Origin: BJGV01 sp964013575
GTDB lineage: Bacteria > Pseudomonadota > Gammaproteobacteria > Burkholderiales > Nitrosomonadaceae
Assembly (NCBI GenBank): GCA_964013575.1
Contig: CAXGWP010000004.1
Span: 30,276-94,275 of the forward strand
Length of the DNA stretch: 64,000 bases
Direction of reading: 5' to 3'
The first letter of the stretch is position 1. Each line of letters begins with the position of its first letter. The notes under the pieces were generated by a model. That model ran no database searches, had not been told where the DNA came from, and saw only the letters and a program-made list of their open reading frames with translations. Shown here piece after piece: positions 16,137 through 25,184 of this stretch. The position numbers and the translations under genes were made by a program.

Positions 16137-17669
16137 ATGAAATTAACGCGAGTAGTACGGCATAATATTATTGCTAACTTTACTGGTAATATATCTAGGG
16201 GAATATTTAATCTAGCCTTTATTCCAGTTTATATTAAGCTCATGGGTGTGGAGGCATATGCCCTAATTGGCATTTTCATGTCATTAAGCGCCATATTTGT
16301 TTTATTAGATATGGGACTTAGTACGACCTTGAGTCGTCAGTTATCTAGGTTGTCTGTTACAAAGAGTTCTGAGCATGAGTCACGTAATTTGGTGCGAACC
16401 TTTGAGATTGTTTACTGGTTAATTGGTATTTTAATTGGTGTCTCGGTGATAATTTTGGCCCCTTTTATTGCTGAAGACTGGATTAACTCAACTAATATTA
16501 GTACTGAAACAATTGAACAGGCGTTGCTTATTATGGGAATGCTCCTTGCATTTCAGTGGCCAAGGGCTATTTATATTGGTGGATTAGAGGGACTTCAGCG
16601 ACAAGTTTTATATAATATCATTAAAACACTTTCAATGTTGGCGCGTCATGTTGGGGCTGTGTTGGTGTTAATTTTTATTTCACCATCGATAATAAATTTC
16701 TTTTATTGGCAATCATTCGTTGCTTTAATTACTACAATAATTCTAGCGGTATCTTTGTGGAGATCACTTCCTAAATCTAATAAACATAGTAGGTTTGATA
16801 AGGCCCTATTTATAAAAAACTGGAAGTTTGTATCAGGGGTAGTGGGTATCTCGTTAGGAACTATTTTGCTAGGACAGATTGATAAAATTATACTTAGCAA
16901 AGTTCTTACATTAGAGGTATTTGGCTATTATATGTTAGCCACTACAATTGCGAACGTAATTATGAGCCTGGCATCTCCTATTCATACCGCATTGTTCCCT
17001 AAATTTTCACAGCTAGTTGTAAAAAAAGAGGAGAATAAAATATCAGATTTATATCACAAGGGATGTCAGTTAGCTTCAATCGTTATATTGCCTTTTACGG
17101 TTACAATGGTTTTTTTCTCAAAGGAGATTCTTGGCTTTTGGATTGGAGATCAATTTGTGGTCGATAATACCTATGTGCTGCTAAGTCTTTTACTTATCGT
17201 AATTACAATTAAAGCTTTTATGACACTGCCCTATGCATTACAGCTTGCACATGGGTGGACCAAATTAGCATTTTATAAAAATTTTATTACTATAATTATT
17301 ATGGCCCCATTAATGTTGTGGATAGTGGAAATATATCAAAGTGTTGGGGCAATTTGGGTCATGATTTCTCTTAATTTAGGGGCACTTATTGTTGAAATTA
17401 TAATTATGCATAGAAGAATACTCAGAAATAAATATAAAAGACAATATATTTATGATGTATTTATTCCAATTTTAATAGTAAGTGGCCTAGGATTCATTAT
17501 TCATGAAGTTTATATGGTTATGGAGCTGCATGAATCAAAGGTTATAACGTTTCTAGTAGTGATCAGTACATTTTGCTTGACTTATATAGGGTCAGCATTA
17601 GCAACAGGAAATTTAAATAGCAGAGTTCTATCATTATTAAAAACAAAGGGTGGGAAAACATTAGTTTAA
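16137..17669 (+). CDS. Polysaccharide flippase (Wzx/MOP superfamily)
   Basis: A 510-residue inner-membrane protein with about 12-14 predicted transmembrane segments. It opens with a family-typical N-terminus (NIIANFTGNISRGIFNLAFIPVYIKLMGVEAYALIGIF). Proteins of this kind flip undecaprenyl-diphosphate-linked repeat units to the periplasmic face for Wzy-type polymerisation. No wzy or wzz is recognised in the window, so the polymerase must lie elsewhere if this is a Wzx-dependent system. The window thus holds two export routes, this one and the ABC exporter at 3265-4634. The gene stands alone, 195 bases after the tRNA and 224 bases before an MFS gene. Confidence 0.88.
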   Translation: MKLTRVVRHNIIANFTGNISRGIFNLAFIPVYIKLMGVEAYALIGIFMSLSAIFVLLDMGLSTTLSRQLSRLSVTKSSEHESRNLVRTFEIVYWLIGILIGVSVIILAPFIAEDWINSTNISTETIEQALLIMGMLLAFQWPRAIYIGGLEGLQRQVLYNIIKTLSMLARHVGAVLVLIFISPSIINFFYWQSFVALITTIILAVSLWRSLPKSNKHSRFDKALFIKNWKFVSGVVGISLGTILLGQIDKIILSKVLTLEVFGYYMLATTIANVIMSLASPIHTALFPKFSQLVVKKEENKISDLYHKGCQLASIVILPFTVTMVFFSKEILGFWIGDQFVVDNTYVLLSLLLIVITIKAFMTLPYALQLAHGWTKLAFYKNFITIIIMAPLMLWIVEIYQSVGAIWVMISLNLGALIVEIIIMHRRILRNKYKRQYIYDVFIPILIVSGLGFIIHEVYMVMELHESKVITFLVVISTFCLTYIGSALATGNLNSRVLSLLKTKGGKTLV

Positions 17670-17746
17670 ATAAATATTAGTTATAGGGTTGTGCATTTTA
17701 GGATTTTATTAAAACACCATGTTATTAATTAAATTGTATTCTATGC

Positions 17747-17773
17747 TTTTAATACGAATATTAAGTATTAAAA
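17747..17773. repeat. Perfect AT-rich inverted repeat between flippase and MFS genes
   Basis: Nine-base arms TTTTAATAC (17747-17755) and GTATTAAAA (17765-17773) flank a nine-base AT-rich loop. It could be an operator or a weak terminator of the flippase gene; with so few G-C pairs it may be chance. Confidence 0.3.
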
Positions 17774-17893
17774 TTAATAGTGGAATATTGATTCCGATTT
17801 TATTTGGGGTTTAATTGTGAAATCTAAATTGAGGGTTTTTATAGAAAAAAGAATTTGTCAATGTGTTTTTGTGTCTATGAATAGGCTAACTAT

Positions 17894-19525
17894 ATGATAG
17901 ATAATTCTATTTGGCGCTGGATTGACGATACGTTTCTTGATCTTGGGAGGCAGTTTCGTTGGACTTATCTACCTCCACTCATGGTATATCTTGCAGCAGG
18001 CATATCAGGGTTGACAGGAATAGTTGGGACTTTCTTTATTAAAGATTATCTTGATCTATCTGCTGCCTTCCTTGCTGGTTTGGCATTTTGGGCAGGTATT
18101 CCATGGGTGCTAAAAATGCCCCTTGGTCATTTGGTTGACTTGATGTGGCGCCAAAAAGCAATTCTAGTTTATATTGGTGCTGGATTGATAGCTCTTAGTA
18201 TGGGGATCATGTATGGAATTATTGCTCATACTGAAGTGATGAATGAATTTCTTAAGATAGAGGCCTGGTTTGTTATTGCCTCCTTGCTTTCACCAACAGG
18301 ATATGTTGTGCAGGATGTGGTTGCAGATGCAATGACTGTAGAGGCTGTGCCAACAATTGATGAGCAAGGAGACCCTTATCCAAATAATGAAATTAAGATG
18401 ATGCACACAACAATGCAGACCCTTGGTCGTATAGCAATTATTGGGGGTTTGATTATAGTTTCCTTATTAAATATTACTATGTTTAAGGGTGTTGAGGACA
18501 TGTCTGAGGATATGAAGATTTCCATTTATGGAGATATATATTTGATGGCATTGATTATCCCAGTTATTTCTATTGTTGGAGTAATTCTTGCTGCTTATCT
18601 GTTTAAGCGCCGTGCTCGTGAATTATATAGACAGGGTTATAATACTGAAAATATTGATAAAATGCTTTTTGCCCCGACTGGAGAAACACGGCCAAATTGG
18701 TGGATACTTGGTGGGAGCCTTATTTTTGCTGCATTTACATTAATTATGGGTATTAGTGAGATGCCGCTAGCACAAGAGATTATTTTTATAGGGTCGATGG
18801 GCATTGTTTTATTTGTAATGTATAGGTTGCTACTAGAGTTAGATTCTAGTATGCGTAGAATGTTAATTGGGACAGCAGTAATTATCTTTATATTTCGTGC
18901 GGTTCCATTGCATGGCCCTGGTTTGCTATGGTTTGAGATTGATGTGCTTGGATTTGATCAGCATTTTTTATCTATATTATCTTTGATTTCTTCTGTTCTC
19001 GCTCTTTTTGGCATGATATTGCTTCGGCCAATGATGGGGAGGCGCCCTATTAGTTTCGTGATTGTAGTTTTAACAATCGCAGGAGGCATACTTTCTTTAC
19101 CTAATATTGGTCTTTATTATGGATTGCATGAATGGACTGCATTACATACTGGGGGAGTTGTTGATGCTCGATTTATAGCAATTATTGATACAGCAATAGA
19201 ATCACCACTTGGTCAAGTCGCTATGATTCCTATGTTAGCTTGGATTGCAAAAAATGCACCCCCCCACCTTAAAGCCACATTTTTTGCAGTAATGGCATCT
19301 TTTGTTAACCTTGCATTATCTGCTTCAAGCCTTGGAACCAAGTATTTAAATGAGATCTATCTGGTTACTAGGGAGGTTCGTGATCGAACTACTGATGTTA
19401 TTAAGTCTGTAGCAGATTATAGTGAACTGGGTACACTAATGATTGTGGTTGCAATAATTTCAATAACAGCACCTTTAATAATGGTTGTTTTGATTCAGCG
19501 CTCAGCGTTACGTACTCAGCAATAG
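17894..19525 (+). CDS. MFS transporter, BT1/folate-biopterin-transporter-like
   Basis: A 543-residue membrane protein with about 12 transmembrane segments. The segment IPWVLKMPLGHLVDLMW near 72-88 resembles the PWxxKPLxGxxSD signature of the BT1/FBT folate-biopterin family of the major facilitator superfamily, and VVQDVVADAMTVEAVP near 138-153 fits the family's next loop. The substrate cannot be assigned, and AmpG-like transport is an alternative. It is not obviously part of the polysaccharide genes. It stands alone and converges with the hypothetical gene on the minus strand (54 bases between stops). Confidence 0.7.
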   Translation: MIDNSIWRWIDDTFLDLGRQFRWTYLPPLMVYLAAGISGLTGIVGTFFIKDYLDLSAAFLAGLAFWAGIPWVLKMPLGHLVDLMWRQKAILVYIGAGLIALSMGIMYGIIAHTEVMNEFLKIEAWFVIASLLSPTGYVVQDVVADAMTVEAVPTIDEQGDPYPNNEIKMMHTTMQTLGRIAIIGGLIIVSLLNITMFKGVEDMSEDMKISIYGDIYLMALIIPVISIVGVILAAYLFKRRARELYRQGYNTENIDKMLFAPTGETRPNWWILGGSLIFAAFTLIMGISEMPLAQEIIFIGSMGIVLFVMYRLLLELDSSMRRMLIGTAVIIFIFRAVPLHGPGLLWFEIDVLGFDQHFLSILSLISSVLALFGMILLRPMMGRRPISFVIVVLTIAGGILSLPNIGLYYGLHEWTALHTGGVVDARFIAIIDTAIESPLGQVAMIPMLAWIAKNAPPHLKATFFAVMASFVNLALSASSLGTKYLNEIYLVTREVRDRTTDVIKSVADYSELGTLMIVVAIISITAPLIMVVLIQRSALRTQQ

Positions 19526-19579
19526 GTTTAATCAAATACGAGTTTAAATAAGAAAATAGATTAATCATAATAGATAGTA

Positions 19580-20044
19580 TCAATCTTCTAATTTATTTAA
19601 AATTTTAGTTATTTCTATTTTTTTTCCTAATTGCTCAATAGCAGCAGAATCATACATGGCGATTATACGTTTTAACTCAAGAGCTATAGATTCATCATTT
19701 TTATTCTTATCTTTTAAGCCGCAAAATCGCCCTATTTTAGCTAAATCTTTTGTGGTGGGCCACTCTTCTCCTGCTGGGGTTTTTGATATAATAAGTCTTA
19801 ATGCAGTAGCTATCCATTCATCATGTTTGTTTGGCGGTATAACGGATTCTGATTTTTCTTTTCTAGTTGTGTGAAGGCCAAAAGCTTGATCAAGGCTTTT
19901 AGCCCTTCCATCCACATATGATTGAATACATTCAGCAGCCCAAGATAAGGAGTCTTCTCCTGGTAATAAGGATGACTGCATGTTTAGGAAGATTCCAACA
20001 CTAGTCAAGTCCTTCAGAATCTTTTTTTTATTTTTAGTGGCCAT
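19580..20044 (-). CDS. Hypothetical protein
   Basis: A 154-residue soluble protein that I do not recognise. It starts with a basic tail (MATKNKKKILKDL), is largely helical in composition, and has no signal peptide, membrane segment or cysteine-rich motif. A middle stretch (HDEWIATALRLIISKTPAGEEWPTTKDLAKIGRFCGL) is the most conserved-looking part. It is monocistronic, with a 425-base empty region upstream. Codon use looks like its neighbours, so it is probably real. Confidence 0.6.
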   Translation of the reverse strand: MATKNKKKILKDLTSVGIFLNMQSSLLPGEDSLSWAAECIQSYVDGRAKSLDQAFGLHTTRKEKSESVIPPNKHDEWIATALRLIISKTPAGEEWPTTKDLAKIGRFCGLKDKNKNDESIALELKRIIAMYDSAAIEQLGKKIEITKILNKLED

Positions 20045-20469
20045 AATTTTTAACTATTTTTTGCACGAGAGATAGACTATTTTATATATTTTACGACTAT
20101 ACTTGCATCTTATAACCTGTTTACGATTATCTTTTAGATAGATATGATGCTTAAATATTTATACCATATGTATAAAATCTATTTTATTTGAATAAATCTT
20201 ACCAGAATAGTGAGATTTGTTGCAAAGTGGGAAATATTGGCTTAATGGGCCCAGATTTGGTTATCTTAGTGGGAATAGTCAGCCAGTAAATTTTATACGC
20301 CTTTGTTTTAATATAGGTATTTTGGGGTCATTATCATAGAATATCTTTATGAAATATATGATAAAATTAGGCATTTATTGATTTCTTATATGCTGGTAAT
20401 TGTATTTGGTTATGATTTTTAAAATATTTTATAAGTGAAATTATTGGTATCAATAGAAAGGGCCTGGGT
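20045..20469. other. 425-base intergenic region without a recognised gene
   Basis: The region lies between two minus-strand genes. I see no ORF with coding character, no tRNA-like fold and no clear terminator. Three short TGGG-containing stretches occur at about 20227-20274 but their spacing is irregular. It must contain the promoter of the hypothetical gene at 19580-20044. Confidence 0.5.
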
Positions 20470-20775
20470 TTATTTAGGCTTACTATTTTCTAATATATAT
20501 TTAGTTAGTCGTTTCGCTGATTCGCCCTTTATATTAGGGAAGGCAGGCATAGTCATGCCACCAGAGTGTATTTTTTTTAAGATGGCCTCTTGGTTTGATC
20601 TATTTGCGCTCAGCCGAATAACTGCATCAATTTCAGGCTTATGACATTTGGTGCAGTTAAGGTTAAATATTTCTTCCCCACTCATTGTGCTTGGTGGAGT
20701 GTAGTTGTCTGTTTTAGAGCAGCCAGCTAATGAAATAATTAACCAAGCCATTGATATTAAATATAAGTTATTCAT
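20470..20775 (-). CDS. Small cytochrome c lipoprotein
   Basis: A 101-residue protein with a lipoprotein signal (MNNLYLISMAWLIISLAGC, lipobox SLAGC at 15-19). It has a single haem-c site CTKCH near 41-45, and GGMTMPAFP near 74-82 gives the probable distal methionine. It is therefore a class I mono-haem cytochrome c anchored to a membrane, probably carrying electrons in the periplasm. The frame is open upstream to 20844, but the ATG at 20775 places the lipoprotein signal correctly. It is monocistronic. nirK, a possible electron acceptor in the same genome, is about 15 kb away, and no functional link can be shown. Confidence 0.85.
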   Translation of the reverse strand: MNNLYLISMAWLIISLAGCSKTDNYTPPSTMSGEEIFNLNCTKCHKPEIDAVIRLSANRSNQEAILKKIHSGGMTMPAFPNIKGESAKRLTKYILENSKPK

Positions 20776-21033
20776 TTTTATGGCTTCATAGCCTAGTTTG
20801 TGATTTTTGAAAGTTGTATTATAAAATAATTCGTTAGTACTCAAGATAAGGAATGCACTATATTATATAAATTATTTAAAAGAGGACTATTAAATAATTT
20901 TGTTAGAGTTTACAGAAAAAATGAAAGTTATTACTTATAAATTTGTGTTTATACTTTCATAGACTTCTGTTTTTAGAACTTGTAAGATAATTTACTTCTG
21001 TATATAAATTTTTAACTTTTATAAGAATTAATC

Positions 21034-21216
21034 ATGGACTTGTACGAATCTGATCATACTAAATTTATAAAAGGGTTCTTGAATAAGAATCCAGAGTTAA
21101 GCATAAAGCAGAAAGAGGCTCGTGCTATTTGGTGGGACAAGAAATTGGATAAAGATGAACGGAAACGCTTTAAAGAGTCTAATGTTCCTCAGAAGGCTTA
21201 TGTCTATTTTAGCTAA
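21034..21216 (+). CDS. DUF3460 family protein
   Basis: A 60-residue protein matching the DUF3460 family: YESDHTKF at the start, NPELSIKQKEARAIWWDK in the middle, and the ending FKESNVPQKAYVYFS. The family consists of short proteins that I associate with betaproteobacteria; no function is known. Its presence is one of the best taxonomic clues in the window. It is monocistronic with a possible terminator downstream. Confidence 0.88.
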   Translation: MDLYESDHTKFIKGFLNKNPELSIKQKEARAIWWDKKLDKDERKRFKESNVPQKAYVYFS

Positions 21217-21524
21217 TATTAAAGACTTATATGTTTTTTTATAAAGGGTGTGCTTAATATAGCTTATTTTTACCTTTTAGCACCTTTATGCGGTTTTTTA
21301 TTTTAGTGTTTATGGGGGCTGGATTTGATAAATAGTAGTGGCAAGCTAGTATGGTTTATGTCTATATAATTAAGTGATAAGACATTATTTAACAGAATTT
21401 TATACCTAGGGTTATTAATATTAAAATTAACTGCTGTATCGATTTATGATTTTCTTTTATTTTATGTGGAAATAGTAAATATAGGGCGGGCCCAAAAATA
21501 AAAAATTATAACAGCGGAGTAATT
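21217..21524. other. 308-base intergenic region after the DUF3460 gene
   Basis: The first part carries a possible terminator hairpin (21241-21300). The rest is AT-rich with no ORF of coding character, and must hold the promoter of the acyl carrier protein gene, which has a clear GGAG ribosome-binding site at about 21514. Confidence 0.5.
21241..21300 (+). terminator. Possible intrinsic terminator of the DUF3460 gene
   Basis: ATAAAGG at 21241-21247 pairs with CCTTTAT at 21283-21289, with additional GCT/AGC pairing inside, and the T-rich stretch GGTTTTTTATTTT follows from about 21292. The loop is large, about 27 bases, so the call is tentative. Confidence 0.35.
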
Positions 21525-21776
21525 ATGGATAATTTTGATAAAGTGAAAGATATTTTATCAGATGTGCTGGGAATAAATGAAAGGAAAGGCTCTATAACAG
21601 CAGATTCAAGTTTGTTAGGAGGTATTCCAGAATTAGATTCGATGGCTGTTGTAAATCTTGTTGTGGCCTTAACAGAGCATTTTGATATAACAGTTAATGA
21701 TGACGAGATTAATGCAAAAACCTTTGAGACTCTTGGTAGCCTTGTTTGTTTTGTTGAACAGAAATTAGCTGAATGA
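21525..21776 (+). CDS. Acyl carrier protein
   Basis: An 83-residue four-helix acyl carrier protein. The phosphopantetheine attachment serine is in ELDSMAVVNLV (Ser at about residue 39), followed by LTEHFDITVNDDEI, the acidic helix II-III region that contacts partner enzymes. It is not the fatty-acid synthesis acpP, which would normally sit beside fabD/fabG/fabF. Here it stands alone 223 bases before rfbF. Such stand-alone ACPs in polysaccharide regions may serve acylation of a sugar, but no acyltransferase or acyl-ACP ligase lies next to it. Confidence 0.88.
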   Translation: MDNFDKVKDILSDVLGINERKGSITADSSLLGGIPELDSMAVVNLVVALTEHFDITVNDDEINAKTFETLGSLVCFVEQKLAE

Positions 21777-21829
21777 ACTAATCAAGTTAGTCATTTATAG
21801 TAGGCCTGCCTTATTATTTTCCACTCTGA

Positions 21830-21878
21830 GATTTAAATTAGCCGCATATACAGAAATAACGCCAAGCGGATTTAAATC
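21830..21878. repeat. Long imperfect inverted repeat between ACP gene and rfbF
   Basis: GATTTAAAT-TAG-CCGC (21830-21845) pairs with GCGGATTTAAATC (21866-21878): thirteen base pairs interrupted only by a three-base bulge, with a 20-base loop. No T-run follows. It could be a transcript-end structure for the ACP gene, a processing site, or an operator for the rfb genes. Confidence 0.5.
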
Positions 21879-21999
21879 TAGCTATTGATTTCTTTGTTTG
21901 TCTTGGTGAATTAAGCATAGCGGAGCAGAGAGAACTAATCTAAAATCAGTATATTCATGCATTTGATGGATTGTAATTTAATTTTAGAGTGTTTATAAA

Positions 22000-22776
22000 A
22001 TGAAAACAGTCATACTTGCAGGTGGTTTGGGAACACGAATTAGTGAAGAAACATCGGTTAGGCCAAAACCTATGATTGAGATAGGTGGCAGGCCAATTCT
22101 TTGGCATATCATGAAGGCTTATTCTGCACATGGTGTGAATGATTTTATAATTTGTTGTGGTTATAAGGGCTATGTGATTAAAGAATACTTTGCCAATTAT
22201 TTTCTACATACATCAGATGTAACTTTTGATATGGCGGATAATAAGATGGAAGTACATCAACGCTATAAAGAGCCTTGGAAAGTTACATTGGTAGATACTG
22301 GTGAAGGTACTATGACAGGTGGTCGATTAAAACGAGTGGCTTCTTATATTCAAGATGAAAAGGCTTTTTGCCTTACTTATGGAGATGGAGTAAGTGATGT
22401 TAATATCACAGAGCTCATAGAGTTTCACTATGCACACGGGCAGATGGCTACAGTCACTGCAGCCTATCCCCCCGGTCGTTTTGGTGCTCTTGATATTTGT
22501 TCAGACCAACAGGTTGCTTCTTTTAAAGAAAAGCCAAAAGGTGACAGTGGCATGATAAATGGTGGTTTTTTTGTGCTTTCACCTAAGGTTATTGGCCTTC
22601 TTGTTGGCGATCATACCCTGTGGGAACGTGAGCCACTAGAAAGGCTGGCCGAATTAAATCAACTTAAAGCTTTTCAACATAAAGGGTTTTGGCAGCCAAT
22701 GGACACCCTTCGTGACAAAATATTTCTTGAAGAACTTTGGCAATCTAACAAAGCGCCCTGGAAGGTGTGGACTTGA
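22000..22776 (+). CDS. rfbF: Glucose-1-phosphate cytidylyltransferase
   Basis: Makes CDP-glucose from CTP and glucose-1-phosphate, the first step to CDP-linked 3,6-dideoxyhexoses. It has 258 residues, the family length. The nucleotide-binding signature LAGGLGTRISEETSVRPKPMI is at the N-terminus, followed by the typical WHIMKAYSAHGVNDFIICCGYKG and the metal-binding YGDGVSDV. The C-terminal HKGFWQPMDTLRDK is also characteristic. The stop overlaps the rfbG start by ten bases. An imperfect hairpin lies upstream at 21830-21878. Confidence 0.95.
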   Translation: MKTVILAGGLGTRISEETSVRPKPMIEIGGRPILWHIMKAYSAHGVNDFIICCGYKGYVIKEYFANYFLHTSDVTFDMADNKMEVHQRYKEPWKVTLVDTGEGTMTGGRLKRVASYIQDEKAFCLTYGDGVSDVNITELIEFHYAHGQMATVTAAYPPGRFGALDICSDQQVASFKEKPKGDSGMINGGFFVLSPKVIGLLVGDHTLWEREPLERLAELNQLKAFQHKGFWQPMDTLRDKIFLEELWQSNKAPWKVWT

Positions 22777-23837
22777 ATTTCTCTTTTTGGCGCAATAAAA
22801 AAGTGTTTATCACTGGCCACACTGGATTTAAAGGAAGTTGGTTGTGTTTGTGGTTACAACAGCTTGGTGCAGAAGTGACTGGTTATGCAATGTTGCCGCC
22901 TACTAATCCTAGTTTGTTTGAAGTTGCGCGGGTAAAAGAAGGTATGGTGTCTATCATTGGTGATATTCGTGATGAGATTATGCTGGATAAGGCCATGCAA
23001 GAGGCAGCCCCTGATATTGTTATACATATGGCAGCTCAGCCGCTAGTGCGTCGTTCTTATATCGACCCAGTTGAAACCTACTCAACTAATGTAATTGGGA
23101 CAGTGCATTTATTTGAGGCTGTGCGCAAAACATCCAGTGTACGAGCAGTAGTTAATGTCACTAGTGACAAATGTTATAAGAATAAGGAGTGGGTATGGGG
23201 CTACCGTGAAAATGAAGAAATGGGCGGTTACGATCCTTATAGCAGTAGTAAAGGCTGTGCTGAGTTAGTTACGTCAGCATATCGCAATTCTTTTTTTAAT
23301 CCTGCAGAATATATAGAGCATCACGTCTCTCTTGCTAGTGCAAGGGCGGGTAATGTAATCGGAGGTGGTGATTGGGCTAAGGATCGATTAATTCCTGATA
23401 TTTTAGCTTCAATTAGCAATAGAAGCCCTGTTGTTATACGTAGCCCTCAAGCTATCAGACCATGGCAGCATGTGTTGGAGCCACTTAACGGTTATTTACA
23501 GCTTGCCCAAAAGCTTTATGAGGGAGAGGGGTCTTTTGCTGAGAGTTGGAATTTTGGTCCAAATGAGGAAGATTCTAGGTCAGTACAATGGATTGTTGAG
23601 CAGTTTATACAGTATTGGGGCAGCGGTGCAAGTTGGAGATTAGATGATGCAGCCCATGTACATGAATCCAATTATCTTAAGTTAGACTGTTCAAAATCCA
23701 AGGTGCAACTTGATTGGCACCCTCGTTTTAGCTTAGCTTATACATTAAAAATGATTGTTATTTGGCATCATGCTTATTTGAAGCAGGAGGATATGCGTAA
23801 AATATCATTGGAACAGATAAATGAATTTTCAAATTGA
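22767..23837 (+). CDS. rfbG: CDP-glucose 4,6-dehydratase
   Basis: Converts CDP-glucose to CDP-4-keto-6-deoxyglucose with tightly bound NAD. It is a 356-residue extended short-chain dehydrogenase. The Rossmann motif is GHTGFKGSWL near 17-26, the catalytic tyrosine and lysine are in YSSSKGCAE near 159-167, and VTSDKCYKN gives the catalytic Thr/Asp. The start is probably the GTG at 22767; a TTG at 22773, in a TTGA overlap with the rfbF stop, is the alternative. rfbH follows, overlapping the frame only if an upstream TTG is used. Confidence 0.94.
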   Translation: MDLNFSFWRNKKVFITGHTGFKGSWLCLWLQQLGAEVTGYAMLPPTNPSLFEVARVKEGMVSIIGDIRDEIMLDKAMQEAAPDIVIHMAAQPLVRRSYIDPVETYSTNVIGTVHLFEAVRKTSSVRAVVNVTSDKCYKNKEWVWGYRENEEMGGYDPYSSSKGCAELVTSAYRNSFFNPAEYIEHHVSLASARAGNVIGGGDWAKDRLIPDILASISNRSPVVIRSPQAIRPWQHVLEPLNGYLQLAQKLYEGEGSFAESWNFGPNEEDSRSVQWIVEQFIQYWGSGASWRLDDAAHVHESNYLKLDCSKSKVQLDWHPRFSLAYTLKMIVIWHHAYLKQEDMRKISLEQINEFSN

Positions 23838-23845
23838 GAAAGAAA

Positions 23846-25168
23846 ATGGGCATAAAAAATAAAGAGCAGTTGCGCTTACAGATTACTGATCTTGTTAAAC
23901 AATATGCTGATATTTCTTATACGTCAGGAATTTTTAAGGCTGGTGAGAGTGTTATACCCCCTTCTGGTAAAATTATTGGAGCGAAAGAGATTCAAAATAT
24001 GGTGGAGGCATCGCTTGATGGCTGGCTTACTTCAGGTCGTTTTAATGATGCTTTTGAAGCACGTTTATCAGAATTTCTGGGTGTGAGTCATGTTTTAACA
24101 ACGAATTCAGGTTCATCAGCTAATTTATTGGCATTTTCGGCTCTTACATCATATAAATTAGGGGATCGTGCTATTAAGCCTGGAGATGAGGTGATTTCTG
24201 TTGCCTCAGGTTTTCCAACTACAGTTAACCCTATTTTACAGTTTGGCGCTGTCCCTGTCTTTGTTGACGTGCATATTCCTACTTATAATATTGATCCAGC
24301 TAAAGTTGAGATGGCTATTAGTTCAAAAACCAAGGCCATTATGCTTGCCCATACTTTAGGCAACCCATACAATCTTGAGGTTATTGTAGGGTTAGCTAAG
24401 AAATATAAACTCTGGCTTATTGAAGACTGCTGTGATGCCCTTGGGTCTACTTACAAAGGTAAATTGGTTGGCAGTTTTGGTGATATTGGCACATTAAGTT
24501 TCTATCCAGCACACCACATTACTATGGGTGAGGGCGGTGCGGTATTTACTAATAATGGTAAGCTTAAAACAGTTATTGAATCATTTCGTGATTGGGGTCG
24601 AGATTGCTATTGTAACCCAGGTGTGGAAAACACATGTGGTAAACGTTTTGGCTGGCAGCTCGGTGATTTGCCTGAGGGGTACGATCATAAATATATATAT
24701 TCACACCTTGGCTACAATATGAAGATTTCTGATATGCAGGCTGCTTGTGCTTTGGCCCAAATGGACAGGTTACATGGTTTTATTAAGACAAGAAAACATA
24801 ATTTCTCTTATCTTAAAGGGAGGCTTAAAGATTGCGAAGAGTTTTTGTGGCTACCAGAAGCCACACCGGGCAGTGATCCATCCTGGTTTGGTTTTCCTAT
24901 CACGATTAAACCTAGTGCAGGGACAACACGAGTTCATTTTTTAGAATACCTTAATGAAAATAATATTGGTACGCGTTTGTTGTTTGCGGGTAATTTGACG
25001 CGGCAACCATATATGAATGGGCGTAATTTTCAGGTGTCTGGTGAATTAACTAACACTGATACAGTAATGAATGATACTTTTTGGATTGGTGTATATCCAG
25101 AAATAAATGAGGAGATGCTTGATTTTGTCATCTCTAAGATTCAAGATTTTTTTTGTATCAACTTTTAA
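23846..25168 (+). CDS. rfbH: CDP-4-keto-6-deoxyglucose-3-dehydrase (E1)
   Basis: This PLP and iron-sulfur enzyme removes the C3 hydroxyl of CDP-4-keto-6-deoxyglucose, leading to 3,6-dideoxyhexoses. It has 440 residues from the ATG at 23846. Two features are diagnostic. The PLP lysine is replaced by histidine in SFYPAHHITMGEGG. The iron-sulfur cysteines appear as DCYCNPGVENTC, i.e. Cys-X1-Cys-X7-Cys, preceded by the cysteines of EDCCDA, as in the Yersinia and Salmonella E1 enzyme. The partner reductase E3 (DdhD/RfbI) is not in this window, so an unlinked ferredoxin reductase must serve. The start codon is eight bases after the rfbG stop. Confidence 0.95.
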   Translation: MGIKNKEQLRLQITDLVKQYADISYTSGIFKAGESVIPPSGKIIGAKEIQNMVEASLDGWLTSGRFNDAFEARLSEFLGVSHVLTTNSGSSANLLAFSALTSYKLGDRAIKPGDEVISVASGFPTTVNPILQFGAVPVFVDVHIPTYNIDPAKVEMAISSKTKAIMLAHTLGNPYNLEVIVGLAKKYKLWLIEDCCDALGSTYKGKLVGSFGDIGTLSFYPAHHITMGEGGAVFTNNGKLKTVIESFRDWGRDCYCNPGVENTCGKRFGWQLGDLPEGYDHKYIYSHLGYNMKISDMQAACALAQMDRLHGFIKTRKHNFSYLKGRLKDCEEFLWLPEATPGSDPSWFGFPITIKPSAGTTRVHFLEYLNENNIGTRLLFAGNLTRQPYMNGRNFQVSGELTNTDTVMNDTFWIGVYPEINEEMLDFVISKIQDFFCINF

Positions 25169-25184
25169 CGAGAGGCTTCATAAA

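Noticed and set aside
20225..20275. Three TGGG-containing stretches, resembling an MraZ-type operator
   Set aside because: The spacings are unequal, and no mraZ, division or cell-wall gene is nearby.
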